In this document: positions 24,981-36,101 of the stretch, piece after piece | Layout: each line of letters begins with the position of its first letter | Position numbering within the stretch: the stretch's first letter is position 1 | NCBI GenBank assembly: GCA_019671005.1 | Contig: CM033719.1 | Span: 23,176,750 to 23,240,749 of the forward strand | Direction of reading: 5' to 3' | DNA from: Hibiscus mutabilis | Taxonomy: Eukaryota; Streptophyta; Magnoliopsida; Malvales; Malvaceae | Length of the DNA: 64,000 nt | Notes under the pieces: generated by a model | What the model was told of the DNA's origin: nothing | What the model saw: only the letters and a program-made list of their open reading frames with translations | Database searches by the model: none | Made by a program: the position numbers and the translations under genes

Positions 24981-25952
24981 TAAAAGTCATTGAGATCTTT
25001 AAATATTGTCATACTAATATACAAAATATACGTCTAATTTGATTAATAAATTAAATCATCATTTAATACATCAATTTGAAACAAATTCAGTCGCTAATTC
25101 AAAGATTTGTTTGTTTCACTTGCATATCGCTAATTCATTGGCCTACAGAGAAAGTAAACACTTTGATTGTCCAGTAAGTAAACCATTAATTACTTCACAA
25201 AATCTTTCAACTACAATTCTTTAAAAAAAGCTTTATCAACTGATAAGATAAACTAATATCCGAATCCAATTCAAATCAGTCGCCAAGAATAAAATTGAAA
25301 AGATAGTAGGGAAAGTTAATAATTTTGGTGGAAAAAAAAACTCAAAGCTAAGATTCAAGGTAAATTAAAATTTTACAAGTTTCCCATAAATCTGGGAAAG
25401 TATAAGCATTTAAAATAAAAATAAAAAAGGGGTTCCCTCAGAATATATCAAATGATAATTTCTAATCACTGAATTATCAGCATTAGCATGGTTCAAAAAT
25501 CACTGGGAACTTTCAACAAAATAGAATTAAATTTGTGTGTTTCAAATAAACAAAAACAAAAACAAATTGAAGAGAGGGGTTTTGAGATTAGACTCAGATA
25601 AATGTTGGAATAAGATTGAATTCCCAGACCTTACAAAATGGTCTCATAATGAGCTGGGTATCATACATTTATCATCATCATCCGCAGATTTAGTACAGGG
25701 AAATACCAAGACGAAAGGCAAGAAAGATTAACCATAAGAAGAGGAAAATGAAAGCATCGCATATGGAGAAAGAGAAGCAAGGGTTTTTAAGGGGGGCGAT
25801 AACAAAGCCTAGGGTTAGGGACTGGCCGATAGTTTTCATTTTCCTCGATTACCCTTTTTTCTACTTTTAATTACACTTGTACCCTGGATCACAAAAGGAG
25901 ATTTCAAATTCTAAACAATAAAATTAATGAAAATTCTCTTATAACTTTACCA
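24981..25952. other. Intergenic DNA, possible leader of a lost gene
   Basis: No gene recognised. On the minus strand 25830-25740 has an AACCCTA-containing, pyrimidine-rich stretch (ACCCTTGCTTCTCTTTCTCC) like a plant ribosomal-protein gene leader, but no matching coding sequence follows. Confidence 0.35.
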
Positions 25953-25961
25953 TTTAAAAAT

Positions 25962-26430
25962 GACATAAAGTCAAAAAAATATCCTAAATGTTTAATTGAA
26001 TAATTATTTTAGTCTCTATTTTTTTGAATAATTTAACTCTTAATATTTTATTTTGGGTCAAAATAGCCCCTATGCGGATGAAAATTGTTAGAAAACTTAC
26101 GATAAATAATTTAAAATGACTTGACAGAATGATAAGTTAGTAGAAAAAATATTTTATATTTTATATAATTTTATAAAATTAGTTTTTGACTGGTGTAACA
26201 TTTTAAGTCAACATATTTGTCTATATGATATTGTCATATCAGCGTGTACTGTCATATAAATTTGTCACATCATTTCAAGCTATTTATTGTTAGTTGACTG
26301 ACAGTTTTCATCCACGGAGAGGTTACTTTGACTCAAAATAAAACGTTGAGGGTTGAATTATTCCCTAAAAAAGAATTAATATTAAAGTGACTATTCGGTC
26401 AAACATTGAGGCATTTTTTGGTTTTATGTC
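25962..26430. mobile_element. Small Mutator-like foldback MITE
   Basis: 469 bp whose halves are inverted copies (GACATAAAGTCAAAAAAAT against GACATAAAACCAAAAAATG). The flanking duplication is TTTAAAAAT (25953-25961) and TTTAGAAAT (26431-26439), 9 bp with one transition. It contains the ATTTTATTTTGGGTCAAAA segment in both arms. Non-coding. Confidence 0.75.
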
Positions 26431-26439
26431 TTTAGAAAT

Positions 26440-27389
26440 AAAAAGGGTACATTATTGAAGAGGTCACATTTTATTTTTAGTATATGTTTTATCTTGGCCA
26501 CTTTTAAAATATTATATTTTCGATTACTTATATTATCAATTTGTTATGAATTAAGCATGGAGTCTTTGATTTTTAAGAAGTGGAAACGCTTTTTGAGCAC
26601 GCAGAAAAGAGGAGAGAACAGAAAAGGCTGCCGGGCGAGCATCTACGGGACCAAAATCGAGTTTCAAATATAACGAACCCATTTGTGAGTAAATAAAACG
26701 AAGTCGTTTTAGTAGTATCGTATACTATAACGTTTTACTTTCTGGATTAAAATCTCAAGTTTAAAGGGTTTATAGAAGTTGAGAAATGAAATGAATTGAG
26801 TGCTTTGTTTTCCTTCCGCTCCTCTCTCTATATTATGTTTCTTCCTCATCTCAATATTTTTTTTCTGCAATTTCATCTTATTTCTATTTTATCACAATTA
26901 ACTCTAAACTATAAACTAAATCTCTAATCCTAAAATAAAAATTATAATCCAAATTTCTTTACCTTCGGTACAAATACTAGACCCAACCATTGTGCGAAAA
27001 AACGTGTATTGAATTTAGATTCTACAACTTGAATTAGACCGATTGCACCCTATTGTCACCTTTCAATGTAGTTAATAGTGATAAAATTTAAACTAATTAA
27101 ATAAACTTAATTAAGTAAATATGATTATTGAGATTCGAACTCATACAAGATATAATAATATGAACATTTTTAGCAATTAAACTAATTAGTGGATCTCTCA
27201 TATTCGGTATATTATTAGATATGTTATATTACTTTATTTGATTTATTTGACCATTATATAAAATTTTAGTATTTAATTAACGTAAATATTATCTAAAGGC
27301 ATATCATACAAAATCGTCATTGTGACAGAATTGGGGGAAATAAAATTGACAGTTCTCTTTTGTTTTCAATCCTCTACCATCTTTCTAGA
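26440..27389. other. Intergenic AT-rich DNA, no gene seen
   Basis: No conserved reading frame. 26570-26680 (GAAGTGGAAACG...GGACCAAAATCGAG) is less AT-rich than its surroundings and could be a remnant of something, but I recognise nothing in it. Confidence 0.4.
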
Positions 27390-27830
27390 TTGGCATAATA
27401 TCAAAAAAAAAAAAATACTTTTGACGTTTTATTAAATAATTATTTTGATTTATATTTTGTTTTTTTTTTATCTACTTCTATTTCTAACGTTTTATTTTGG
27501 GTCAAAATAATTCCATTAATAAAAATTATTAGTTGACTAACTATCAACATAGGATGCTGATGTGGCTAACTTGGCTTGAAATGTTGATATGACAGTTTGT
27601 CATATCAACATTTTTTAAAAATGTTTTTTTATTTTCTAAAAATAATTTAATAATTAATAATGATTTATTTAATTTATTATTTTAATTTTTTTATTAAATA
27701 ATAAATAATAATTTATTTGATTTATTATTTTTAAAAATATATTTTTTTAGTTTTTGGTCTACAGGGGTCATTTTGACCTAAAATAAAACGCTTAGGGTAA
27801 AAGTGAACAAAAAAAAAATATGGGCCAATA
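27390..27830. mobile_element. TIR element related to the 25962-26430 MITE
   Basis: Inverted arms share ACGTTTTATTTTGGGTCAAAA (left, about 27487) and its complement near 27770, as in the MITE at 25962. The centre (27600-27740) is nearly pure A/T. The outer edges run into A-tracts, so ends and TSD are uncertain. Confidence 0.5.
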
Positions 27831-27849
27831 TAACTATTCACTGAATATT

Positions 27850-28891
27850 AGGGGTGGCCGGGTGGGCAAAACTCAACTCGAAAAAATCAAAAAAATTAAT
27901 TCATATTTTTTTTCAACTCGAATAACTTGGAAAAAATTTGAGTTCGAGTTTTCTCAACTCGAAAAACAAGTTTTACAGTTTTGCGATTTAGTTCTTGATT
28001 TCATTTCTTCTTCAATTCCTCATTCATTTTAAGTTATTTTTTGACCAAATTTGACCTACATATTCCTAAACCACCGTAGAATACATATTTAGATTTAATT
28101 CATATTTTTGAAAATAAATGTCCTTTTGTGCAATTTAGTCCCTCAACTTATATAATTTTCTCATTTCTTCAGTTTCTCATTCGTTTTAAGTTTATTTTGA
28201 CCAAATTTGAATCACATGTTCCTAAAACAATTTAGAATACTTATTTAGATTCAATTCATATTTTTGAAAATAAATTTCATATTTTTCAGTTTAGCCCCTC
28301 AATTTTGTATAATTTTTTCATTTTTTTAATTTCTCCTTCGTTTTAAGTAATCTTTTGACCAAATTTAAACCACATACTCCACTAACACTATATATTATCT
28401 ATTTAAATTCAATTCATATTTTTAACAAAAAATATTCATTTTGCAATTTAATCCCTTAATTTTACATTTTATTAAAAAAATTTCCTTTAACTGTATTTTT
28501 TTGTAAATTCTTTCTTCTCATTAATTCCTTGACTCCTTTATACTCCATCAATATTTTATCCTAAAAAAATTTCTTTAAAAATAACATTATAAATATATTT
28601 TATAATTTTAGATATATTTTTTATTAAATAGTAACATTACAAACCTTACTCACACATGTGAAAAATACTATGAATATAGACATGAATATCTTATATGATT
28701 AGAGATAGTCGCTTAACTTAGAATCAATACGTACTATAATATTATAAATAATTACAATTAAATTTGTATAAAAACTCAACAACTCGACTCGAATCGAAAA
28801 AATTTCAAATAAAGTTTGAATCATAAAATAAGACTTGTCAACTCGAATAACTCAAAATTTTTTACTCGACTCGATCGAATGCCCGCACCTA
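27850..28891. mobile_element. hAT-like non-autonomous element
   Basis: The left end reads TAGGGGTGGCCGGGTGGGC and the right end, complemented, TAGGTGCGGGC. It is flanked by CTGAATAT (27842-27849) and GTGAATAT (28892-28899), an 8-bp duplication with one mismatch as made by hAT transposases. Sub-terminal DNA is full of AACTCGA/CTCGACTCG words on both sides. Three tandem copies of a ~157-bp unit fill the middle. No transposase. Confidence 0.75.
27970..28460 (+). repeat. Three ~157-bp tandem repeats inside the hAT-like element
   Basis: Each unit has TTTTAAGTTATTTTTTGACC or a variant (near 28026, 28183, 28340), then CAAATTTGA, TATTTAGATTCAATTCATA and a GCAATTTAGTCCCTCAA segment. Confidence 0.75.
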
Positions 28892-28899
28892 GTGAATAT

Positions 28900-29312
28900 A
28901 TGTCCAACTCGTGGGGGATTTTTTGACATTATGCCTATACTTTAGGTATGTATGCATGTATGTATAACTCCTGACCCAAATAAGTTGACAAAACGTACAA
29001 ACTTGAGGGAAAAACTGGCATTGGTTCAACAAAACAAAATCATAAACAATACAGATAAAGAACATGGACTCTTCTGCATATGAAGAAAAAAATAACCATT
29101 TTTTTAAGATGTAATCTTAACAACTACATCAAAATCATATAACAACTAAACAGAGTATTAGACACACCAGAAAAATTATGGATAACTAGAGTAGGAAACG
29201 GAAATAGAAAACACGAAGGAGTTCGAGTACACATAGCGGCGTACCATAGCAACATCTACCAACATACTGTAACAAACTCTATCAAGCCATCAAGATAAAG
29301 AAGGCAAGGAAG
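28900..29312 (-). other. 3' flank of the S11 gene
   Basis: No other gene. It likely holds the 3' UTR and polyadenylation region of the minus-strand S11 gene. I did not find a single clear poly(A) signal. Confidence 0.4.
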
Positions 29313-30793
29313 TTAAATTCGTCTCTTCTTTGGAAGCCGGCATCCATTATGCGGATGACGAGTGACGTCTTCAATGTAGACAATAGGGTTCTTAAAGCCC
29401 TCGCGAAAGCTAAGAATTGCTTGTTTTTTCTTCTTAAAATGGGTAAAGCCTTTCACTCTTACCACAACCGACTTAATCCCCATTCTCCTTGCCCTCCTTC
29501 CTGCATATTCCGCCACTGCTTCAGCAGCATACTTAGACACTTTTGAGGCTCCTAAAAGTCCTTTAACTCCAGCCGAGGCTCCACATTTTTTATTCCCATT
29601 GGAATCTGTTACAGTGACAAAGGTATTGTTGCGCAGCAGCTTTATGTGAGCAAAATGTTCGTTTTGCTCAACATTGTCTTGCCGATATTGTGAACCCCTA
29701 TAGTTTCCCCTTGTATCTCCATCTATTACTTCCCTCACAAAATCCATGGTGAGATTCCTGCCTGCCCTGAAGTCAGTCTGACCTGAAGGACGAAAATTAT
29801 TCAGGAAAGCCGAAGAATATGGTGAGGTGCCATTCTCCTTCACTGTCTGTTGATCGAAACTCCTCTCCAGATTTCCAACATTGCCAAAATATTGGGCACC
29901 AGCACTGTAACTCTTTAAACAACCTATAAAATAAAAGCAGCCACACCAATCAGAAAAGACTACTAATATATTTTCAATTATGAAGCCCTCCACAGACTGC
30001 AAATTGAATACCTATATACTACTTTGCCCCAACTTCACACTTAGTGTGCAGATTACATTCACAGATCATTTCATCCCGAATTTACTCAAAGTTGCTCGAC
30101 TTATCTTCTAGTTATCTCCGGTCAATGTTCAAAAAAAGCAATGAAATGGTCTTTCAGTTTATATTTCATTCACAAATCCAAATGAAAACTAAATAAATGA
30201 ACCCACACAATTCAAGCAAGATCATTTCTAGGGGATATAAGGCTCAATGTTATACCCCTAAATCTTCTACACCAAGCATCACCGACGACTCCTCCGATCA
30301 CCACCCCTTCTACTTGGCCCCAAAAGACGGTCAAGGAAGTATAAACAACTGTATATACATATGGGTGTGTGTATTAAAATAACCCTATGTCTAGTTGATA
30401 CAAGAAATTACATTCCTTCGAAGTGAAATCAACACTGGCAAAAATTCAACGTCATTTCCAAGTCTATATTTAGATTCGCGAAAGTGATACAAAAAACTAT
30501 GTTAATAAAAATATATGTATATTTTAGATTATGTTCACCAATTGTTTGCAGAAACTACTCAATGAGAATTTCAAATTTTGCAAAGTCTAGCTTCTAACTT
30601 CCATCAAATTATATTATTCCCAAGATCAAACAAGAAATCCAGAACTTAAACACTCAAAACAAGGAAGGAACTTACCAAGAAAACCAGAGCCGTTGGAGGA
30701 AGATTGAGAGACCCAGTTGAAGCTGCCAAAGCGTTGGAGTAAAGCTGGAGAAGAGAAAAGGCGAGCATGTCGAATTGAAGACAAAGGGTGCAT
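29313..30793 (-). CDS. RPS11: Mitochondrial ribosomal protein S11 (uS11m), nuclear gene
   Basis: Two exons: 30793-30676 and 29923-29313, joined across a 752-bp GT-AG intron (GTAAG donor at 30675, TTTTATAG acceptor), codon phase 1. The protein is 242 residues. Residues 1-39 form an Arg/Ser-rich, acid-free leader (starting MHPLSSIRHARLFSSPALL), as expected for mitochondrial import. The S11 domain is C-terminal, from about HIKLLRNNTFVTVTD through GASKVSKYAAEAVAEYAGR, RMGIKSVVVRVKG and IEDVTRHPHNGCRLPKKRRI; the last segment is the family's RNA-contacting tail. uS11 sits on the platform of the small ribosomal subunit. The middle (40-130) is a plant-style low-conservation extension. No stops or frameshifts are visible, so it is probably functional. 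The intron acceptor and start were chosen by splice signals; a start inside the first-intron frame (30002) is rejected because it lacks the leader. Confidence 0.9.
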
Positions 30794-30928
30794 TTTTCTT
30801 GGATGGGATTTTTCCTTAGGTTTCGGATTTTGCTAGGTAAAGATCAAAACTTCGATCTGTGTAAAAAGAATAGAGAAAACAGAATGAAGGGTTTTGAAAT
30901 GGAGGCCTATAGCCTCAATTTCAATTTT
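30794..30928 (-). promoter_or_regulatory. S11 5' leader up to the foldback insertion
   Basis: Only 135 bp remain between the S11 start codon and the Mutator-like insertion at 30929-32407. This stretch probably holds the 5' UTR and the transcription start. I see no clear TATA box. Confidence 0.4.
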
Positions 30929-32407
30929 GGGTAAATTATTTAAATGACCACCATATTATAGATAAAGTCGCGATTTGACCACAATACTATTTTTCGAAGT
31001 AATTAAGCCATCATACTATTAATTTGGACTCTAAGTTCTAACGGCATTGTGACGTGGCAGTTAAAAAAGTATAATTACACATTTAATCCCTACTATTTAT
31101 ATATTTTTTTCAATTTAGTCCCAATTTTAAATTAATAAAATAAATTAATTATTTGATTAGGTGGCGACACATGTCAACACCTTATTGGAGGACTTTAATT
31201 ATTTATATTTGATTTAATAAATTTATTTTTCTCCTTCAATCAGGTGGTGACACATGTCACCACCTATTTAGAGGAAAAAAATGAAATCAAGAAATCTTGC
31301 TTGAGGGGATCAAACCTGGGCAAGCCTTGGGAAATAAGAGAGGTTTAGCTACTGCACCAAGCACAACTTTGTACTTTATATCACTAAATTAAAAATATAT
31401 GTCTTATTGTTTTCTACATTTATTCTTTTAATTTAACGTATATAATTATCGAATTAATTTTACATATATAACCCTAAATGCTAAACTCATAATCCTAAGG
31501 TTTAGAGTTTAGGGTTTAGCATTTATGGTCATATATATGTGAAATTAATTCAATGATTATATATGTGAAATTAGTATACCCTAAACCCATAATGTTGACC
31601 CCTGAATGCTAAACCCATAACCCCAAGGTTTAACATTTAGGATTATATATGTGAAATTAATTCGATGATTATATATGTAAAATTAGTCTACCCTAAACTC
31701 TAAATGCTAAACCTAAACCCTAAACACTAACCCTAAATTCTAAACCTTTAACTAATTAGCATTTAGGGTTTATGGTTTAGCATTTAAGGTTATATATGTG
31801 AAATTAATTTGATGGTTATATATGTAAAATTAGTATTTAGGGTTTGGGATTTGGGGTTTAGGGTTATATATTTAAAATTAATTCGATGATTATATATGTT
31901 AAATTAAAAGAATAAATGTAGAAAACAATAAGACATATATATTTAATTTAGTGATATAAAGCACAAGGTTGTGCTTTGTGCAGTGGCTAAGTTTCTCTTA
32001 TTCTCCAAGGCTTGCCCAGGTTTGATCCCCCCTCAAGCAAGATTGCTTGATTTCATTTTTCTCCTCTGTCACCACCTTTTTGAAAAAGAAAAATAAATTC
32101 ATTAAATCAAATATAAATAAATAAAGTTCTCCAATAAGGTGTTGACACGTGTTATCACCTAATTAAATAATTAATTTATTTTATTAATTTAAAGTTAAAA
32201 CTAAATTGAAAGAATGTATAAATAGCAAGGACCAAATGTATAATTATACCCTTTTTAACTGACACGTCACCTTGCCGTTAGAACCTTACGGCAGCTGGCC
32301 ACATTGAGTCCAAATTAATAGTTGGGGGCTTAATTGCTTCGAAAAATAGTATTGTGGTCAAATCGTGACTTTATCCATAATATGGTGGCCATTTAGGTAG
32401 TTTACCC
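30929..32407. mobile_element. Mutator-like foldback element in the S11 promoter
   Basis: 1479 bp with about 500-bp inverted arms (ends GGGTAAATTATTTAAATGACC and, complemented, GGGTAAACTACCTAAATGGCC). The flanking 9-bp duplication TTCAATTTT (30920-30928, 32408-32416) is perfect. The centre (31440-31900) is made of TTTAGGGTTTAGCATTTA-like and ATATATGTGAAATTAAT units. Non-coding. The terminal GGGTAAATTAT is shared with the element at 23190-24971, so the two may belong to one superfamily. The perfect duplication suggests a younger insertion than that one. Confidence 0.9.
31480..31880. repeat. Telomere-like and ATATATGTGAAATTA repeats in foldback loop
   Basis: Degenerate CCCTAAA/TTTAGGG words on both strands alternate with a repeated ATATATGTGAAATTAATTC, ...GATGATTATATATG module (near 31535, 31645, 31790, 31865). 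Confidence 0.75.
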
Positions 32408-32430
32408 TTCAATTTTCTATACAAGGATGA

Positions 32431-32468
32431 AGCCCAAACGAAGCCTACATCTCATAACATGAAGCCCA
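32431..32468 (-). promoter_or_regulatory. Two site II (TGGGCY) motifs displaced from S11
   Basis: TGGGCTTC occurs at 32431-32436 and 32463-32468 on the minus strand, 32 bp apart. TGGGCY pairs are known binding sites of TCP factors in promoters of plant ribosomal and mitochondrial-protein genes. They now lie about 1.64 and 1.67 kb upstream of the S11 start. Without the foldback and its duplicated 9 bp they would be about 150 and 182 bp upstream. The role is inferred. Confidence 0.5.
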
Positions 32469-33204
32469 AACAAGGTCTAAATAAAGATTCCATTCATTTC
32501 TGGAGGTGAGAGTTGAGACCAACAATTACAAAGGCAATCATAGGCATTTTTCAGCACCCCTTCGGAAGATTCTGTTTGTATATATCAAAATTCAAATAAA
32601 TCGAGCAACTATGTGTGCAAGGGTGGTGTTATCAAAATATTAAAAAATATAAATAAATATTACATTTAATCACACGAGTATTATTCGAATAATTCAAAAT
32701 TTTATTGAAATTATTTTTTTGGTTTGATTCGATTTCTTTTTAAAATTATTTTATATAGCGACAGATTATATTATTTTAATTTTTTAATATTCTTAAGTTG
32801 GGTTTTGATTTTGTAATGATTTAGATTAATTTGGGTCATATTGATTGAATATGGGAATTGGGTATTTGGATTTTGAGCTAGGTTAAATTGTTTGGGTTTG
32901 GATATAGATATTGGGTTTAGTATGTTAGTTTAATCTGTTTATTTGATTTAAAAATTTAGAAACTCAATTGTCAATAATATGAGCAAATGGTTAAAAAATT
33001 TTAGTTGATATTCTTCGTTCTCTTTTAGATTATGAGTTCAATACTAAGCGAATTCTCTCTTTAACTAGGAATTGTTCAAGAAAAATTTAGATAGTCGGCT
33101 GACTAAATATCTTGCATTAAATAATTTGATCAATAAATTAATTTAGTTTGGATTAATTATAGTTGAAATAAACTATAAAAGCAGTAGTCTCATTTATTTA
33201 ACTA
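32469..33204. other. Intergenic spacer between S11 and the PP2C relict
   Basis: AT-rich, no gene seen. It lies upstream of S11 and downstream of the PP2C-like relict, both on the minus strand. Confidence 0.5.
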
Positions 33205-34665
33205 CTATTTCAAAGGTGTAACAAGATTAACTTGATGGTGACATAAGGTGGATGAGTGGAAGAATAGGCATATGGCTGAAATATCATCCACTGCTATCCC
33301 TTTCCTCTTCTTCTTCCAAGCACCGGCCGCAAACTCCACCAGACGCTTTGCTGCCTTCGCCTTGCCAGGCGTTGAAGATACTATCTTAGCCGCTTCCTCA
33401 TTGGAAACTACATCCCATACCTGCACAAAACCAAGCAAGTCTCTGCAATTGTTAGTGTTATTTTAACATTTTGAGCATTCATAGAAGCCTAAGTACACCT
33501 GCATACCCCATAGGTAGCAAGCACAACGAATTGGTCTTTGCTGGTTATATGTCTTTGTGCGACCTCTGGAACGGAAATGAGACCGTAATCCTTAATGCAA
33601 TAATCACCAAAAGCTCTAGACATTGCCAGTCCTGGTGACTCCTCGTTAGGCAGCCAAACTCTGTGCACCCGTGGCTCGTCGTCCAAGCAGAAAACGCGAC
33701 CTTTGCACTGAAGTATCCGCTCGGCCTCCTCTGCGAACACGATCCAACCGAAAACGTTAGGATTCTTAATGGTTTCTATTTTATGTTTTACACTTTCAGA
33801 GATTGTGACGGGTTCCTCACAAGGTAAATTAGGCTTGAAATCAACAGTAAGCTGAATAGGAACCAAGGTTCCTTCATCTGAATTTGTAGCCAAAACAGCC
33901 TGAGAATCGCCTATGTTGGCTACATATAGGATGTCCCCCTGCACAATTTAAGTGTGAATCACTGTCAGTAGCCCTCAATAGTGAAGTAGTATGCCATAAC
34001 AAGAAGTAAAAGCTTAAATTACCTGTCTAACAATTGTCAAGGCAGTTGTTCCACTGTGGAAGGAATTGATCTTCCGATATTGCTCGAGTTCATGATCGAC
34101 TGCAGCACAAGTCTTTAGATAAGAATGCTTCCAGATATGAAATCTCTGATGCTTTTTATCAGATTCCAAATCCAGATCCGGATCAATTGACGTCCGAGCT
34201 AGAGTGTCCTGCCAATTGCAGAGCAAGGATGACGGCATCGATTCTCAAACCTTTTTGGCTACGAAATGACCCCATGGACCATGGCCATCAAATATCCCAC
34301 AAAACAACATGTCTGCTTGACATCCAAATTCCTATTCCATGAAAAAGCAAGCCATATGTATCAATAAAAAAATGAGCAATGATCAATCTTTCCGTGGTAA
34401 ATGTTGACTCCTTGGCTTACCTCCCATACAATGGCACAATCCTGGTTCACTCCTTTTCTGCCTCTCTTGGAGAAAACCGAGGCCAAATTGTTGGAACAAT
34501 CAGCATTTACAAAACCAGAAGACCTCAAAATCATGTCATTCTTCTTTGCATCCTTTGCCATTGTCTCGACAGCTTCTCTTCCGTCGTCGCCGTTGCTCGG
34601 ATTCTTCCCTCTTCGCAATAAAAAGACCTCGCTTATCCATTGAACATGGAGGAAAAATGCCTCAT
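33205..34665 (-). pseudogene. Protein phosphatase 2C-like pseudogene
   Basis: Four exons can be followed: about 34665-34421, 34331-34023, 33938-33507 and 33420-33205, all with GT-AG borders and phase 0 between them. Family signs: VFSKRGRKGVNQDCAIVWE, FCGIFDGHGPWGH (metal-binding DGHG), SGTTALTIVRQGDILYVANI, SRAFGDYCIKDYGL and DDISAICLFFHSS. This pattern fits the plant PP2Cs that dephosphorylate Ser/Thr using Mn/Mg. Three lesions: the exon 1 frame from the expected ATG (34665) hits TAA after ten codons and the rest of the exon is in another frame; TGA at 34245-34247 interrupts exon 2 right after VAKKV; and the DG motif before VWDVV reads YG (TAT at 33512-33510), losing a metal-ligand Asp. Splice sites are preserved, so it died fairly recently. 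A truncated product starting at a later ATG cannot be excluded, but it would lack DGHG. Confidence 0.85.
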
Positions 34666-34846
34666 TGCCTTTAGAATTCAAAACCCACTATCAAAAACAC
34701 AAGTTATTGCTTTGTTCCCCTTTTTTGTAGATCCAAAGTTTCCCTGTTGAAAACAAAATAAATAGCCACATGAAACTTCACATTCTCAAAGACTGACAAG
34801 CGAAGGAAACAGTATAAAATTTGTCAAGCAAGGAAGCCTTCTACAC

Positions 34847-34895
<49 letters not shown>

Positions 34896-36101
34896 TATAT
34901 TTGATTGTTTGTTAAAATTCTGGGTTAAAGCATATTGAATTTGAGTGATACTGTTAACCAAGAAAAGACATGATCTGACTCAGAGAGATAAGAATCTAAC
35001 AATATAATATCAGCAAAAACATGAGCCTGTGAATCTGCAAGGCATTACATTTACAGAGAATATTCATTATGACATGGAATTCCATTAGCCTCCCCTCATA
35101 GAGTTTTGAAGGAGTTAAACAAGTACTAGCTAGTAAAAAGAAAATTTTCTCAACAATACTTTTAGACTTAGCTGGATAGCAACCCCCATCGAATGGTCTT
35201 TTTGGTTGATGAGAAAAGGAAAAAAGAAAAATGAAAACAAGGAAATCTAGAATTGACTTTGTAGTAAAAAGGAAATTTTGGCCAATTTCTCATGAAACTT
35301 TAAGATCAGTTTCTGTTTTTAGATGAAAAGTAAAATGAATGTTACAGACTTTCCTATTTTAAACTTTCATGAGACCTCAAAAAACTATAACTTAATCTCA
35401 GGTTACTATATAAAAAAGTATCCATTAAAATGAATCAAAATTTGATCTTCGAGTAGAAAATCCAAACTTTTAACAAAACATTTTCCCCCATCTCTCTTTT
35501 GAAAGATTCTAAAGAACAAAACTCCTAAACAATGTTTTAAAAGATAAACAAAGCAGCTCAATTTAGTTTAATATCTATCCTAAAACAAAAACCTAAAAAC
35601 CAAATTTCTCAGAAACCAAACAGGCCACTCGAACCAGGAAAAACAAGACCCCCGCACGGCAAGACCAAAGCTCCCAAAAGTAAAGATGGGTTTTGATGAT
35701 ATTAGACCTTAAGAGTGAATGGTTTAATGCCGGGAGGTTGATGCAAGCTGCCGGAATATGATGACGTGATCCTTGTAAGAAAAGCTGAGAAACCAAGAGA
35801 AAAAAGATGGAGATGGACCAGAAAAACAACCCATTGTTGAAAGCAATATACTTTCCTTTGATTTTTGTTTTGTTTGGTTCTGGGTTTTTAAGATCTCTTC
35901 ATCTGCAGACAGGGTAGAGCTAAGATGGAATATTCACGTGGGCGGAAATATTAAATTTAAAAAATATAAAAGTTTGTTAGTATTTAAACTTAAAATTTAT
36001 AAGGTAAGATTTAATTTGTTTAATATTTAAATATACAAAGACTTAAATTGTTATTGGACAAAAAAATTTGAGGATACATGCCCATTTTTTTTTAGTTCAA
36101 C
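34666..36101 (-). other. Upstream region of the PP2C relict
   Basis: No independent gene. It probably holds the former 5' UTR (perhaps with an intron) and promoter. 35593-35829 on the minus strand is an open frame with a hydrophobic start (MFFWSISIFFLLVSQLFL), but I recognise no family and treat it as part of the leader or chance. A hexanucleotide microsatellite lies at 34842-34896. Confidence 0.4.
34842..34896 (+). repeat. (ACACAT)n microsatellite
   Basis: About nine perfect copies of ACACAT in 55 bp, upstream of the PP2C relict. A natural length-polymorphic marker. Confidence 0.95.

Noticed and set aside
25590..25690. Possible C/D box snoRNA on the minus strand (ATGATGATAAATG ... ATCTGA)
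   Set aside because: Box-like words are present about 95 nt apart, but the bases outside them do not pair into a terminal stem and no clear D' or guide segment is seen.
25740..25860. 5' end of a ribosomal-protein gene on the minus strand
   Set aside because: An AACCCTA word and pyrimidine-rich leader are there, but the following frames encode nothing recognisable.
29313..30002. S11 starting at the in-frame position 30002
   Set aside because: That start lies in the intron; splicing to the exon at 30676-30793 gives a proper mitochondrial leader with GT-AG borders.
35593..35829. Small secreted-peptide gene on the minus strand (hydrophobic N-terminus)
   Set aside because: No known family, no mature-peptide pattern, and the position suits a 5' leader of the PP2C relict.
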